NCBI GenBank assembly: GCA_002633005.1
Contig: NMRA01000192.1
Location: forward strand, 538,644-600,643
Length of the DNA: 62,000 nucleotides
From: Phoronis australis
Lineage: Eukaryota > Phoronida > Phoronidae
Reading direction: 5' to 3'
A model generated the notes under the pieces. It was not told where the DNA came from. It made no database searches and worked only from the letters and a program-made list of their open reading frames with translations. How positions within the stretch are numbered: position 1 is the first letter of the stretch; every line of letters begins with the position of its first letter. The position numbers and the translations under genes are program-made. Shown here in pieces: positions 47,546 to 59,978 of this stretch.

Positions 47546-49075
47546 AATGCTGTTTTATAAAGGAAGCAGGACCTTGCAGAAAAACATATGACGAACAATA
47601 GCGTCATGTAGCAAAGGCATGACTGAGAGTAATAGTCGCTAAGTTTGTTTGATAAATAAATAGGCGTGAGAGACAAGAAATATAAGTGATTGGGGGTCTA
47701 TATCTGTGCCGATATGTACAAATTGACCCAGTAGTTGGTCACTTTAATTGTTGTCGAAAACACTTTCCGTTACCATAATTGCGGCCAAACTGCGTACATG
47801 TAGATGCTGGCGATCTATTGTCGAGATGGTTACTGTGACGTCATGAATAACAAAAATCTATTTTTGATGAGCTGCAGTGTTTATAGAGTGAGAGGCTAAT
47901 TAGTTTGTTTAAGATAGTTGAACGGAACCTCCGCTTATAATTGAAAGGTTGACAAGAGGGCAGGCTCTCAGAAACCGAAAGTGTGATTTGCCTTGTACAC
48001 CTTGTACACTGTAGTTCCACGATGTATTGTTTCCACATAGCATTTTCAAAGAGGACAGATTTGTTGTTTTCTCTCAAGACTCATGTGCGGAAAAATACAT
48101 CAGCATCTCGACATTGGGGACATATTCCAGACAGAACATGATTTGCATTCGTTTGCCTAGAATGTCAGTAGCCAGGGGCATGCATTGACTACGAAGCCGG
48201 GTAGAGCTTATTTTCAGGGGAATAAGAATATCAAGTCGACGTTTGTGTGTCCACTGTAGTGCTGTTGTCAGCGTAAAATCGTGTGAAACGAAAAGTTTTC
48301 GTATTTACTTAACGGATAACAGTTTCGCCCAAAAGTTGCTAACTAAGGTGATTTCCAATCCGTTTTGACGTTCAAACGGGACCAGACGTGTTTTTACTTG
48401 TCACTGGTGACTTTTGTTCAGAAATGAAACATAAACATGAGATTGTCTTGTTCCAACATTTTTGGAACAGCTTGAAATTCATTGGCATGCATTGACGAAA
48501 TATGGACTAGATTTGATCGTTGTGCTAGTGTGTACGCGTGCGTGCGTGTGCGTGTGTATCCACGTGTTTGTAAGTTTGCATGCATGTGTGCATTTTAATC
48601 TTAATGCGTGAATTACTTTAATCGTTATATTTGTTTATCTGTTGATACGTTTGGGTATGGACAAATCATTTAGCATTTAGTATATTTTCCTTCCACTTAA
48701 TTGCTGATCTTTGTTTTGATTATGTTACCACGAAATTAAGAGTGATTATAATTTATACTGCATAGATTTCCGCCGGATGCTAATACAACATATACGTGTA
48801 GTTTAGCGCAAACTATGTAGCACCTTGTTCGAGCCAAGAAAGCCGTGAATTCTCCGAAACTGACATCTGTTTCAATCAGTCCTGATATAATAATTGATGT
48901 TCTAGCCAGTTAGTCACCTGTGTCAGACCATACGTTCCAGGTTATTAGTCGAGCCTAGCCTTGGCACGCCATACATTAAAGTTTTGCCATCTTTCGGCTA
49001 CATGTTGACCCTACCTGCATCAGACTCCAAATCACATGTGCATTGAGTTTTTCAAGCTATAAAATAGGAACAATA
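47546..49075. other. Non-coding stretch with a (GT)-rich tract
   Basis: A degenerate GTGCGTGTGCGTGTG tract lies near 48530-48592. No gene is supported. Confidence 0.4.
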
Positions 49076-49078
49076 TTA

Positions 49079-49320
49079 ATGATGATGAGGATGATGATGA
49101 CTGAGCCTATGATGATGAAGATGATGTAGATGAAGAAGAAAAATAAGAAGATGATGATGATTATGATGATGATGATGATTATGATGATGATGGTGATGAT
49201 GATGATGATGATGATTATGATGATGATAATGATGATGATGATGATGGTGATGGTGAGGATGATGATGACGACGACGACGACGATGATGATGATGATGGTG
49301 ATGATGACGGTGGTGTTGAT
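49079..49320 (+). repeat. (GAT)n microsatellite, about 240 bp
   Basis: Nearly continuous GAT triplets with GAA, TAT, GGT and GAC variants. It yields false His-rich (minus) and Met-rich (plus) frames. Confidence 0.95.
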
Positions 49321-52300
49321 GACCGCTGTTATCGGACGTCGTCATCGTGTAACATCATCACCTATTACAAAATTTCATACACATGCAACTATTGTCATAG
49401 TTATGGACTCTCAAATCTCTTTCGCCCTTTTTAACTGGCCTAAAACGAACGACCAATTAAGTGCTTTTCAATTATAAAATCGGTGTCACGATCTCCATTG
49501 CCTTGTTGGGGTTCTATTCCCGTTTCCAACGAAAACATCGAAAATCATCAACGACTCGAAAAAACGCTTTAGAATTTATTGCTGAGGAACATCCTAAAAT
49601 ACAACACATTTACGCATTGCTTTAGACTTTATCGCTGTATTTGCCGGCTCATTCACCATCAATTCAAGATTGGATGAGAGTGGTAATCTTTAAAACCTTA
49701 AGCATTTCAATTCAGCATTGACAGCTTAACATCGAGCACGATGCAATTTCAAACAATTAACGCTTCTGTCTAAAAAGGGAGTAGCTTCAGAATCTTCACT
49801 AAACACTCTGACTTGACTGTTTGCTATCCGTAAATGACGCGTGACTACAAAAGCATCCACATGGAACGTTTAGTATGCTATCATACTTTGGTTGAACGAC
49901 TTTATTTGTGACTTTGATGGTTATGATGAATACCAAGAACTACTGTGGAATACATACATGTATAATCGTGCCAGTTTCGCTCAAATATAGTTTAAACTCC
50001 ATGACCTTTCAAAGCTGCTATGAACCTGATTCCTGTCAAAAGTACTCACCATTTTAAATTTGTGTTGTTTGAAATTGCTTTTATTCCAGTTATTATTGGG
50101 TATAAAAAGACGAACTTGTTATAGAACGTTATCAGAATCAACACGTTGGCATGGCCGGGTGGTGTTATGCCTCAAGCATGTTTAACAAACATGCGGGTCA
50201 TTTTTCTCAAGCTCCGGAAAAATATTTCCCTCAAGGAAGAAAGAAGCTGAAACTAGTTTTGGAAGGGTACGTGATATAAATCAAAAGTTAAACCGATACT
50301 AAACAATGTTTTACTATCTTCCGACATTTTCACTGACTCAAACGTTGAAAAAGAATAATGTTCTGTAGACCTTTGCCTTAATCCTCAGTTTGATTCAAGT
50401 TCAGCATCTTCTTCAAACTGTGCTGCTAAATATTCAAGATAGTTTATGGCAACGGCAAAAGGCTGCGCCTCTCGAAATCGCTGAATCCATGCAGTGAGGA
50501 TGAGGTTTTAGCTGGACAATGACTTCATCTTTACAGCGAAATAAGAATGATACAACATCATGTAATGAAATAAATTTTGAGCGAAATCACCAAAACAGGG
50601 TTATCCTTTTAAATGTCATTTTGGTAGACACCAATGGTGCGCGTTCCGTAGCGCGAGTTTCTTGCGAATTTGGCGAGATCAATCAAGATCGCGCAAGTGC
50701 AAGACGAGTGGTTCATAAGCTCAAGACTACATGTACACGGAATACTTGACTTCCGAAATAGAAGCGCCATATCTAAGCATTCCCAGGTTCATACGATCTT
50801 GAATTGTTGTCGAATGACTCGACGTACATGTATGTATCAAGTCACAGGCAGTGCGTGTATGCGCCATTTTCTAACTCGCAATTTTAGGGTCGGCCAAGGA
50901 AGCCTGTAATATTAGATTTTTAAAATCATGCCAATCTTCCACTAGCTGGGTCACGTGACTACGTCATTTTATTACAAAATTAGGAAAAATAAAGGCATAT
51001 ACACACCACAACAACGGCATGAACAGGGTGGGAAATTTCACAGAATAAAATTTTCAAGACGAAATCTCAAAAACTGAGATACACCTTTCTAAATTGTATC
51101 ATTTCCATTTTGTTTCCTGCAGCTTTTGATCCTTTTATAAAAAGCACGAAAGTTCTAATTTTTGTAGTCTCTCATGCATAAGTAATTATTTTAGAAAACA
51201 ATTCCGGCTAGTAGCGTCTTCGAGAACTGTACACAAAGCGCCGTTTCTAAGATGCGATATCCCGCAGTATATAGTCAAATCTATACCTTTTAGTAGGTTA
51301 CTGCATGACCTTAAAACTTACGGTATTAAAATACACGTGTTGATGAAGGCCACTCGGCTTTTCATGTATGACCGATAGAACAGCAAAACATTTCTGCCGC
51401 AAAGTGTTTACTTGTAGGTACATTGTTAAACCATTACACCTTAGTGTTAGTTTACCTTCTCCATCTCTAGGGACAGGAAATTAGTGGGTCAAAATTGATA
51501 ATGCGTCTGCTTGAAAATAAAATCGATAAGTGTATCGTTTGCTTATTGGACAAATTGCTTGTGTGGGAAAATTAGATCTATTTCCTCTCAGATCACTGTC
51601 TGATATATTTTTGCCGTTGTTATTGTCTGCAAGTTAATTCAAATGCGATGTTCAACAATTTGAAGTTGCAAAATGCGACAAACCGTGACCATGCCACCCT
51701 TATACGAGGATATAGTTGAGTTTTGTTACCGCGATACTACTTAACTGTTTGCTGTTTGCAATTCAGTTCAGGGCACTTGAGGAGCACGTAATGTCCCGAG
51801 TGGTTAGTACGTAAGTTCGGGTTCCGTCCGTCAACAGCCTGCGTAATGCATCCTCACCTTACAGAATGTGATGCTACGAATGCAGTTATGGAGAAAAGTT
51901 ATTCAGGTTGTGTAGGAACGTTTTGAAAAGTATGCACATTTAGCCTAACATATAATAACTAAAGCACGTGAAATGTGAAAGTAAAAAGGCTGCGCAATTT
52001 CACTGGTCACATTTTGGGGTCACGTGAACATGACTTTAAGAGTAAAATTTAGTGAAAACGTTCATTGCTAGCAAGAGCAAAGGATCAGCAAGATAATGAA
52101 ATTTTAAGCACATTTTATTTGCTTTAAATATTGCAGTTGAGATCTCAAAAACCTGTTTAAACCTCAAATAATATTTCGTTTTGATTCGTTTTTCATAAAC
52201 AGCCTAAAAGTCCAATTTTTGATATCCCATCATGCAAAAAAATGGAGCAGTTTAAAAACAGTTCCTAACAGCGTATTTTAGAATAGGGTATGAAACATGG

Positions 52301-53463
52301 TTTCCATAAGCTTCATATGAACAAAGTAAGCCGTTTTTGATACTGACTCAATTCTCTCAAGTGTGACGTAATCATGAGAAATCACGTGACAAATTTACAA
52401 CAATGTGATTTAGTAATTCTTACTTGGTGACTGCACCCTTATTAAACGTCCAATCGCGAACTTTTGTTACACTTACCGGTATGGACAAATAACTGACCAT
52501 TATTTTTGAGACACGCCACTATAAGACAACTTTGGAGCCTGGTCTCAAGCAAATATATGCATGAGCATAGACAGATCCTTTGAAGCCCTCAATCACCTCT
52601 AATTAGACCAAGAAACGATTTGAGGCCAATTACATGACAGCAAATTCTCTATATTCAAAAACTGATTTTGATGATGGAAGGCGGGTTTATACCGACTTCC
52701 ATCAGATATACTAAATGTAATTGATGAGTATAATGTAATCCGAAATTTATTAACAAATTACAAAAATGACATCTTTAGCATCTAATTGACATCTAGTGAA
52801 CGAGCACGTGATTGTTTAACTCCCTCTTCCAATTCAGTCCGAGAATGACAATGCCTTGCCACATTTCTACAGATAAATCCAGTTTAAAAACGTCTATTGG
52901 AACTGAGGCACCCAATCGCTGCCAGCAAACGAAAAGAAATGGTGTCCTTAAAATATGTGCTTACCAGTAGCGCTTCTGATTATGTCACTGTTAGGTCTTG
53001 GGTACAGGATGTTGGTGAATAACTAGAAGGTAAATGCAGAAACATCAAATGTAATACGTAAACAAAATCTCATCGCGGAGACATCGAAATGTTTTCACCG
53101 TGACTGTTAGCAATTAACCTTCCAGGACGAATATTGATGGGACTGTGAACTTGGAAGGAATTTTGTTGTTGGATTCGCAAATTCTACTAGACTGATCCAT
53201 CTGAATAGAACAAATAACACAGTGTATCACGAATCCATTAACCTTGGTACTTAGTACACTTGAGAACTGATTTACATGTTACAGATTGTGCAATCGTCTG
53301 CCGCGTAACTGGATACATGCAGGGTTATTGTTCAGGATTTTGGCGCCCTGCGCTTCAGCAACTGAAAAATTCAATTCCTGGCATTTTATCTCGAAGCCTA
53401 ACGAAACCTGCACATTTCAAATAACAAAACAGTTTCACAACACCTCACTAACCAAACCAAAGT
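49321..53463. other. Long non-coding stretch
   Basis: No supported exon in about 4.1 kb. TCACGTGA palindromes lie at 50951-50958, 52020-52027 and 52382-52389. A region after 50951 and one after 52020 look like diverged copies of one old repeat (GAAATCTCAAAAAC, AGTCCAATTTTTG-type strings). Confidence 0.35.
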
Positions 53464-53940
53464 TAACTCGGCATTAAGTCCATGCTTTCTGTCAAACAGT
53501 TATGAATTAGGCTATTTCCCATCATAAAGTTCTTTTTATTCTTTACCTTTCTGACGTAAGAGGCGATCCCTGAGCTCGAAAACAAGTGCCAATGAGACAT
53601 TGCTTCAGAGCAAGCGATAACCAAACCAAAGTTAAAGGATTAAGACTGTGCTTTTTATAAAAATTGGTCTCGTCGTGTTCTGTACTCAGTTCTGATTGTC
53701 ACCTCTAAGCTCGAGAAGAACAGACAGTCCGCTTTTCCTTCGGAGCATGCGCATAAGTTTTAGGTCACGCTGTTACCTGAAATGTTGAGTTTGAATGGAC
53801 AAAATTATGAACTGTCAGTTCTTTACAACCCCATCACTTCCTAAACTGCTTAGAGAACACTTGGAGCCCAATTTCATATCTGTAAGTAGCCTAATTCAAA
53901 ACTTGATTTTTGACAGAAAGCAGTTATAGTGCCTCTTTAA
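53464..53940. mobile_element. Inverted-repeat element of about 475 bp
   Basis: The left arm (53464-53517) contains TGCTTTCTGTCAAA and GAATTAGGCTA. The right arm (53882-53940) contains TAGCCTAATTC and TTTGACAGAAAGCA in inverted order, giving diverged terminal inverted repeats of about 50 bp. The interior is non-coding and contains AACCAAACCAAAGTTAA, which also occurs just outside the left arm. Confidence 0.6.
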
Positions 53941-56208
53941 GTAGAGAAATTTCCTGTTGAGACAGACTGCATATTTATGTGGAAGTGACGTCATTGGCAA
54001 ACAAGTACAGTATGTCTGACTAGGGAAACGCGCATGGTCAATCTGGCTTAATTTTCAATCAAAAAGGAGGCCGACATTTCAGAGATGAAAAATCGTTTGA
54101 CTTGAGTTGTGATTCATTCGTTTCTCTGCTCAGCAACGATGCAGACGGAAGTTAGCACACTGATCATGTTCTTGCCATTCCCGGATTATTTTACTATTAC
54201 GCAGCAAAGCCTTGAGAAAAATTTACAATTTTATTTCTGACAGTGATTGAAAAGAACGGTTTTAACCTTTGTGTAAAAATAACGTTTCGTGTTTCCTTTG
54301 ATCGCAAGCTTAGAATACATGTATGTAATTAATTTTAACGATGGCCAGACTTTTTGCTTTTTATGTGTTATGACTGCACATTTTAAAGATGTCATTGTAA
54401 ACATCTATTCATGTGTACTATTATTTTATTGTAATCGTTGCCAACACGTGTGGTGTGAAAGTAATCTTGACTGATTACCTGTTAAAGCTACAGTTCAGTT
54501 GAGCCACTTTATCGACGGGCTTGAGTGGTTCACAACACAGCATATCAGCTGGGCTGCATTTCATAGACCCAAGAAACACGCGAAAATGCAAGATCACGCA
54601 GTTCACAAAACATAGTCATGAATCACCAGCGAACCACGTGATCACACCAGCTTTACACGATAAACGTTGCATCTACGGGTCACAACCCTGGGTAGATTTA
54701 AATACCTGTCTCGCGGCGAAAAAAATCTAGCCAGATGGTCGTGAGGTCCTAGCGAGGTCCTAGTGTTAATGAACTCCACCCCGTTTCGTGCAAAGTTTGC
54801 AACTTGACCTGTCCTAACGTACATGCAGGGAACCAGGACGTAACCAAGTATGTAAATGATTGCAGTGTTGAGAAGCAAATCGGTCGCGATCGTATAGTAC
54901 TAATTTGCGTTAATCACACAACGAACTCCCAGTGAGACTTTTTTAGTGTTTGGGGGTTCTCTTATCTCTCACTTCATTAACAACACATGTACTCGGTGAC
55001 ATCTGGTTGTCCATAGTCTTATGACGCCTGTTAAAAATACATGTAGCCGGACCGCTTGGAAACTCTGCTTGAGAGTAAGCACATTCTTATTATTACCTCA
55101 TCAAACCAAGAATTTTGATGTTAAAGAAGCCGCAGTGTACATGAATTTACTACTCTATTTCGTTTCTTCAACGTCGTTGTAGTTATGTGAGCAAGACAAA
55201 TCGCGCTTCCGAGAGAATATCGAAAATTCAAGAAAGAACATTAGATTGCATTTATAAAAATGTGGATGTATTTTGTTCGTTTAAAATGAACTGCAACCAA
55301 GATTTGATGCTGATGATGATTCATATAACATGGGAAGTGCATGTACTGTGCATGAACATATTTTGCTTGCTGGGCAGTTTTAGCTGATTAATAACAGTCG
55401 AATGTTTATTGGCCACTTAGTCACAAAGAACACGAACAGACATTTCTGCAAAGATCCAAATCACCCCTTTCACGAGGGCTGGGGCAGTGTCATCCGCAAG
55501 AACCAAAAACGCTTGTTCACTGACACTTGTTAGGCGACTATTAATATTAAAATACCGTATATGCATAATTTGTCATATTGCATTCATACATTAAAACCTG
55601 CCTTCAAAATCAGAAAAATAAAAGTAAGAACAACAAAAATCCAGTGCGATGCACCAATCTTTACTGATCTAACAGTTTTGCTCCCAACATAAACATCGAA
55701 TCGGCTTTGTTGGGTATCACACAAAAGTACAGTTCATGTACATGTAAGTTTTAGCAGTAATCAACTTCGAGAGTGAGCACACACCCACTAATTGACCTTT
55801 TGAGAGAGCCTCTATTTTTGTTGTTTTTAGTTCTAAAACCGTACATGATTGGAACGTCAGTTGTATGTAATATTGTGACAGTTATCGTGCAAGAGTGCCT
55901 TGTTGCGTGTAAGCGTATGCCAAGACAAAAACGTCATAGTAACACAGTGAGTTCCTGTGGTGTCATAAAACTGAGAAGCACCGTGCTTTAAATGAGTGGA
56001 TAATATTACATTAATCTGTTTTCCTGCGTAATTGAGTGTTGAAATATTCATCAAGAAACGCCCAACTAATCTCGCTGATGCGAATGCCTAAAACGAACAG
56101 CTAGTTCTTTGCAATGCCAAAAATGACTTGTCATTTGAGTAACGAACGAATTCGGACCAGTTTTATTGCTGTTAGTGGTCTGATTTAAAATTTATTTTCT
56201 TCCTTCCG
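53941..56208. other. Non-coding stretch
   Basis: No supported gene. Phrases around GCGAGGTCCTAGTG (near 54750) recur near 60066. TACATGTA lies near 54317, 55040 and 55738. Confidence 0.35.
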
Positions 56209-56488
56209 TAAAGTAATTATTTGCGGCGTAAAGTTACTTTTTACGGCATAAAGTAATTATTTGCGGTGTAAAGTAACTTCTAACGCCACAATTAATTATT
56301 TTACGCCAGAAAAAGTTACTTTACGCCCCTAATAATTACTTTACGCCTGAAATAATTACTTGACGCCTTAAATGATTACTTTACGCCGTGAATAGCTACT
56401 TGACGCCGTAAACAATTACTTTACACCGCAAATAATTACTTTACGTCGCAAATAATCACTTTACGCCATAAATAGTTACGTTTTCGCC
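56209..56488. repeat. 20-bp tandem array with an internal orientation switch, about 14 units
   Basis: Units are exactly 20 bp. The first three or so read like TAAAGTAATTATTTGCGGCG. Later units read like AATAATTACTTTACGCCGTA, the reverse complement. The switch is near 56270-56290, and the 20-bp phase is kept across it. Units differ at 2-5 positions. Confidence 0.88.
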
Positions 56489-56990
56489 TCTAACAAGAAT
56501 TAACTTGCGCACGTAATTTAGCGGCGTAGCGTTCACCCATTTGGCCAACGATAGGGCTTATCGGCGCTTTACTTTTACCTGGTTTTGTTGAGGTGGGACA
56601 GGATTCGTCAACCCAGTTTTGACATACATGAATTAATAGTTACATGTAATTGCATAGGTTTTGCTACCGCTTCTATCCTATGCAATCAGTTTGCCCAGCT
56701 TGTCTTTGACTGATACTCAATTCGGGATTTTCATGCTCCGCTTCTTGACCATTCAGTGGAGCCGTGCAGCTAGCCCGTGTTCACCAAGGCGGCTACTCTA
56801 CGACGGCTGCCACATCTCTGACGCCTTAAATCCAAGCCGATTGGAACACACCATTTGCCGCGAAGCTTTAAAAATCGTTTTTGACATTTTTCATTGCCTT
56901 AAAGGTAAACAGTAAAATACTACTTATTTGAAAAGAAATTACATATCGTTCGTAAAAATAAGGAAATACCGCTGCGCCCAGTTTTCACAC
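56489..56990. other. Non-coding stretch upstream of duplicated segment 2
   Basis: An 84-codon plus ORF at 56661-56915 has no recognisable motif. Nothing else seen. Confidence 0.35.
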
Positions 56991-57185
56991 AATACAAAAC
57001 GTGTGTTAATAAAGTACGTCTGGCACTGAATGAGCCGGCAATGCTATATTCGGGATTTGAGTCGTTATTTAAAAGAATTAAATAACATGAATTTCAATCA
57101 CTTGTTAGCTTTTTACACGGTATCCTAAATCAAGATTAATCTCACAAATTAGTCCATTAAATCAGCGCTTAGGTTTGATCCCAGT

Positions 57186-57376
57186 GGCCGAGTGACGTAG
57201 TTGTTTCATTGGACGAGCGTGTTCGGAGTTGGAACTTAATCATTTGAACTAACGGAGATGAGTTCATTCATACAGACAGCTTGCAGACGTGATTGTAGTT
57301 CATCATCGCTGGCACATAAGTGGTGATGGTCGAGAAATGTAAGCGAGAAAAGATTGACGTGCCTCGCTGCAACTAT
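57186..57376 (+). promoter_or_regulatory. Conserved upstream block of K2P first exon 2 (putative promoter/5' UTR)
   Basis: Counterpart of 31722-31910, with the same TGACGTA at 57193-57199 and about 96 percent identity over the core. The GTAAGT of copy 1 is ATAAGT here, so any splice donor would be lost. Confidence 0.5.
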
Positions 57377-57559
57377 TGTACATTATTAACCTGCTGCTGC
57401 CTTACGTTTAATTGATCTCGCTTAGGTACCAAGATTAATGATTTGTGGTCATTTTGTTCGGACTCTGTGTTCACGATTACCTGTAAAACCGCCGATGACT
57501 GAATTAAAGTGAACTCAACTTTTATTACGAGAAACATTTATACTCGGCACGCCGTTAAC

Positions 57560-58166
57560 ATGTTTGCCACGTCGGAACTTCCCTCTTACGATGACTGTAA
57601 AACAACTGGTGTGGTGATGGAACCGCGCGAGACGGAAATCCTAGACTGTCTATACGAGCCAGAGATACTGGAAAAAGCGGATCTCCATGAAAAGACTGTG
57701 GAAACGACGGAAATGCAAATGGAAACACCATACCCGTACAGTTATAACGAACGGAGATGTGATGCCGGCAGGTGCGTCTCCTGTTGTAAGAAATTTGTCA
57801 GATTCTTATTTTCAACAGTTGGCGTGTGCTGTGTTCTTGTCGCCTACTGTATAGCGGGTGGGTTCCTCTTTGTTTGTTTGGAAGCCGAGAACGAGAAATC
57901 GAACAAAGTGCGTTCACACGTTATATCCGACGAATTTCGGCGGAATCATACGAAACTCTTATGGGAAGTTACGGAGAGGTTGAATGTCTTACATCCGCAA
58001 AACTGGTCCGATGAAGCGGACGAAATACTAAAAAACTTTCAAAAGGGTTTGTACGTACATGTCACGAGAGATGGTTGGGATGGCAAAATGCCTGGAGAAG
58101 AACCCGATTTGATGTGGACGTTTGCTGGCTCATTGCTGTACGCAGTCACGGTGATAACAACGATCG
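57560..58166 (+). CDS. K2P potassium channel first coding exon (paralogue 2), partial gene
   Basis: Same length as paralogue 1 (607 bases, 202 codons plus one base) and the same GTAAGG donor at 58167. About 27 of 203 residues differ and there are no indels. Most changes lie in the cytosolic N-terminus (residues 1-56). M1, the cap sequons N129 and N148, the N-terminal Cys cluster and the pore helix (WTFAGSLLYAVTVITTIG) are conserved, which suggests purifying selection on both copies. An in-frame ATG at 57509 would add 17 residues, but paralogue 1 has a stop in the matching position, so 57560 is preferred. The second exon is not visible in the remaining 3.8 kb. Substitution of Y106 by Cys at the end of M1 is the most notable change near the membrane. 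Confidence 0.88.
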
Positions 58167-59559
58167 GTAAGGCTTTTTACTATACGGTGTTCACATGGTG
58201 TGCGTGTATGGACAAAGTGCTGGTACATTTTCTGAGCATCGACTCGACCTAAAATATTCCATCCCCACCATTAAAGGCATTATCTGTTCAGCTTTTATTA
58301 AGAAGATTTGAGGCCCGCTCTTCCTCACTCCACTCCCAACTTCAGGTCAAAAACTCCGCTGACATACATGTAGTGATCTTCAAAAACCTGGTTTTGACTC
58401 CCCTCTTCATGTGATCTTCCACAAATGCGACTCTGGTTGGGGCTTTTCATGAAATTCATTCCCGTAACAACAGTAGTGTTACATATTAACCTCAGGTCAC
58501 AGTATTGGAGCCACGCCAACAATTAACGTCACCAAAAAAGATTCACGTACCTGTATACCGAAATAAATCAAATACAGGACACAGATAAAAAACAAGTCAT
58601 ATCATTTGTCAACGTAAAATTAATGCCACAAGTATCCAATATTTCGTCACTGCAGTAATATCGGTGGGCAATTTGCCACCATAAATTTTGTCACGTGTAG
58701 CCCATCAGAGTGATGCAAGAAACAGTTTGGCTATGATGTAGCGAATTGCGAGGAACCGCGGAAGTGCTGTTCATGCCTGGTGAAATTTTTGCCCAAACAT
58801 TTTTGCAGAATCTTGAAACTTTTTAGCATGGAGGCATTTGGCATTAATATACTACTATTCCGAAACCAATTCGGTGAACGCTTTACATGAACAGGTCTAT
58901 GAAATTAATATAAAATGATAAAACTGCTACAACCACATCCTCACATTAAGCCAAATAATTTCTTTCGTCGTGTACCATGGCTAACGTTGTTTAATCCATT
59001 TAACTGAAAATCTTTTTGAAAAACAAAATATTGCAGATTCAACAACCGGAATCTTCAAAGATCATGTCTTTTTTAAATTCGATTCTTATTTGAAACTAAA
59101 ATGTTGCCGTACTGTTTATTCAAATTCAGGTATTAAGGCACGTTGGAAGGATCCGCTGCATCCGGTGCGAAATCTCGTGTAATGAGCGTGCTTAAATAGT
59201 TCCGGAAAAGGTTTTATCATGCATTTCAAATGAATAGTTGTCATGATTTATCAAATGGTTCGCGCTGTTTAATAACAGTTCTTTAAATAAATATTAATTA
59301 GTTAAGCCGCATTAATATGGATACGCATTTAGCACTTAACAACAAGGGTATTACTGTTAAACATGCAATAAATCAATTGCTTTTAGAAATCGGATTTTGA
59401 CAGACACGTGCAGCATTTTTGTCGCTCAGTTTCGTGGAGTATATACAAAAAGCAACAACGTCAACTACTAATACTTGTCACCTCATCTATCGTTTCTGTA
59501 GCTATTCAAGTTCCACCATCAAAAGTTCACTTTGTGCTGCAAATCTACTACATGGTCCG
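58167..59559. other. Probable intron of K2P paralogue 2
   Basis: It begins with GTAAGG. Intronic blocks match those after paralogue 1. No exon 2 was recognised. Confidence 0.45.
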
Positions 59560-59682
59560 ACTGGGGGCCATAACCCCCCACTTTTTTCAGTGGTGCACCG
59601 CCCAAGGGCATGGACGGCGCGCACCATAGGGGGCTGGGGTTGCTGTAGCCCTCCCACTTATTTCAGTGCCGCGCCGCCCATG
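59560..59682. mobile_element. GC-rich fold-back element, double copy
   Basis: An inner copy at 59609-59682 starts CATGGACGGCGCGCACC and ends GCCGCGCCGCCCATG. It is preceded by a partial second copy (CCCCCCACTTTTTTCAGTGG then TGCACCGCCC). The same interior motif, CACT...AGTGG and CCATAGGGGG, is found in the 45273-45350 element. Confidence 0.65.
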
Positions 59683-59978
59683 TCTTACCACTAGACAAGA
59701 CGGCAGAACCGCCAAAGCACGGTACAGTCGAACACAGCGTGGCTTACCTGTACATTTGAAGTAATATTTCCAGCCGTACCAGTGCCTTCACAGTTAGACT
59801 AGGATGCAATTGTACTTATGCCTCCATAACTGTTGCACACATGTGTCACTTAAAATTTAATGACCACAGATACTCTTAAAACGAAACTTCACCCACCGCC
59901 TGACTTAGTTTTGTGAATCCGCAAAAGGTAGCGGAATGGTAATTGGTAAGAAAACTGAGCAGAGTTCAGAAACGCTAC

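Larger units (their letters stand above)
56991..59427 (+). repeat. Segmental duplication, copy 2 (K2P first exon with flanks)
   Basis: Partner of 31531-33722, same orientation. Identity is highest in the upstream block and exon and patchy in the intron. Confidence 0.88.

Noticed and set aside
49076-49345. His-rich and Met-rich open frames
   Set aside because: Both are translations of a (GAT)n microsatellite.
51790-51830. tRNA-like string (CCCGAGTGGTTAG ... GTTCGGGTTCC)
   Set aside because: It resembles the D-arm of tRNA-Ser/Leu, but no acceptor stem or full cloverleaf can be formed.
57509-57559. Upstream in-frame ATG for K2P paralogue 2
   Set aside because: The matching region of paralogue 1 has an in-frame stop and the sequence is not conserved as protein, so the ATG at 57560 is preferred.
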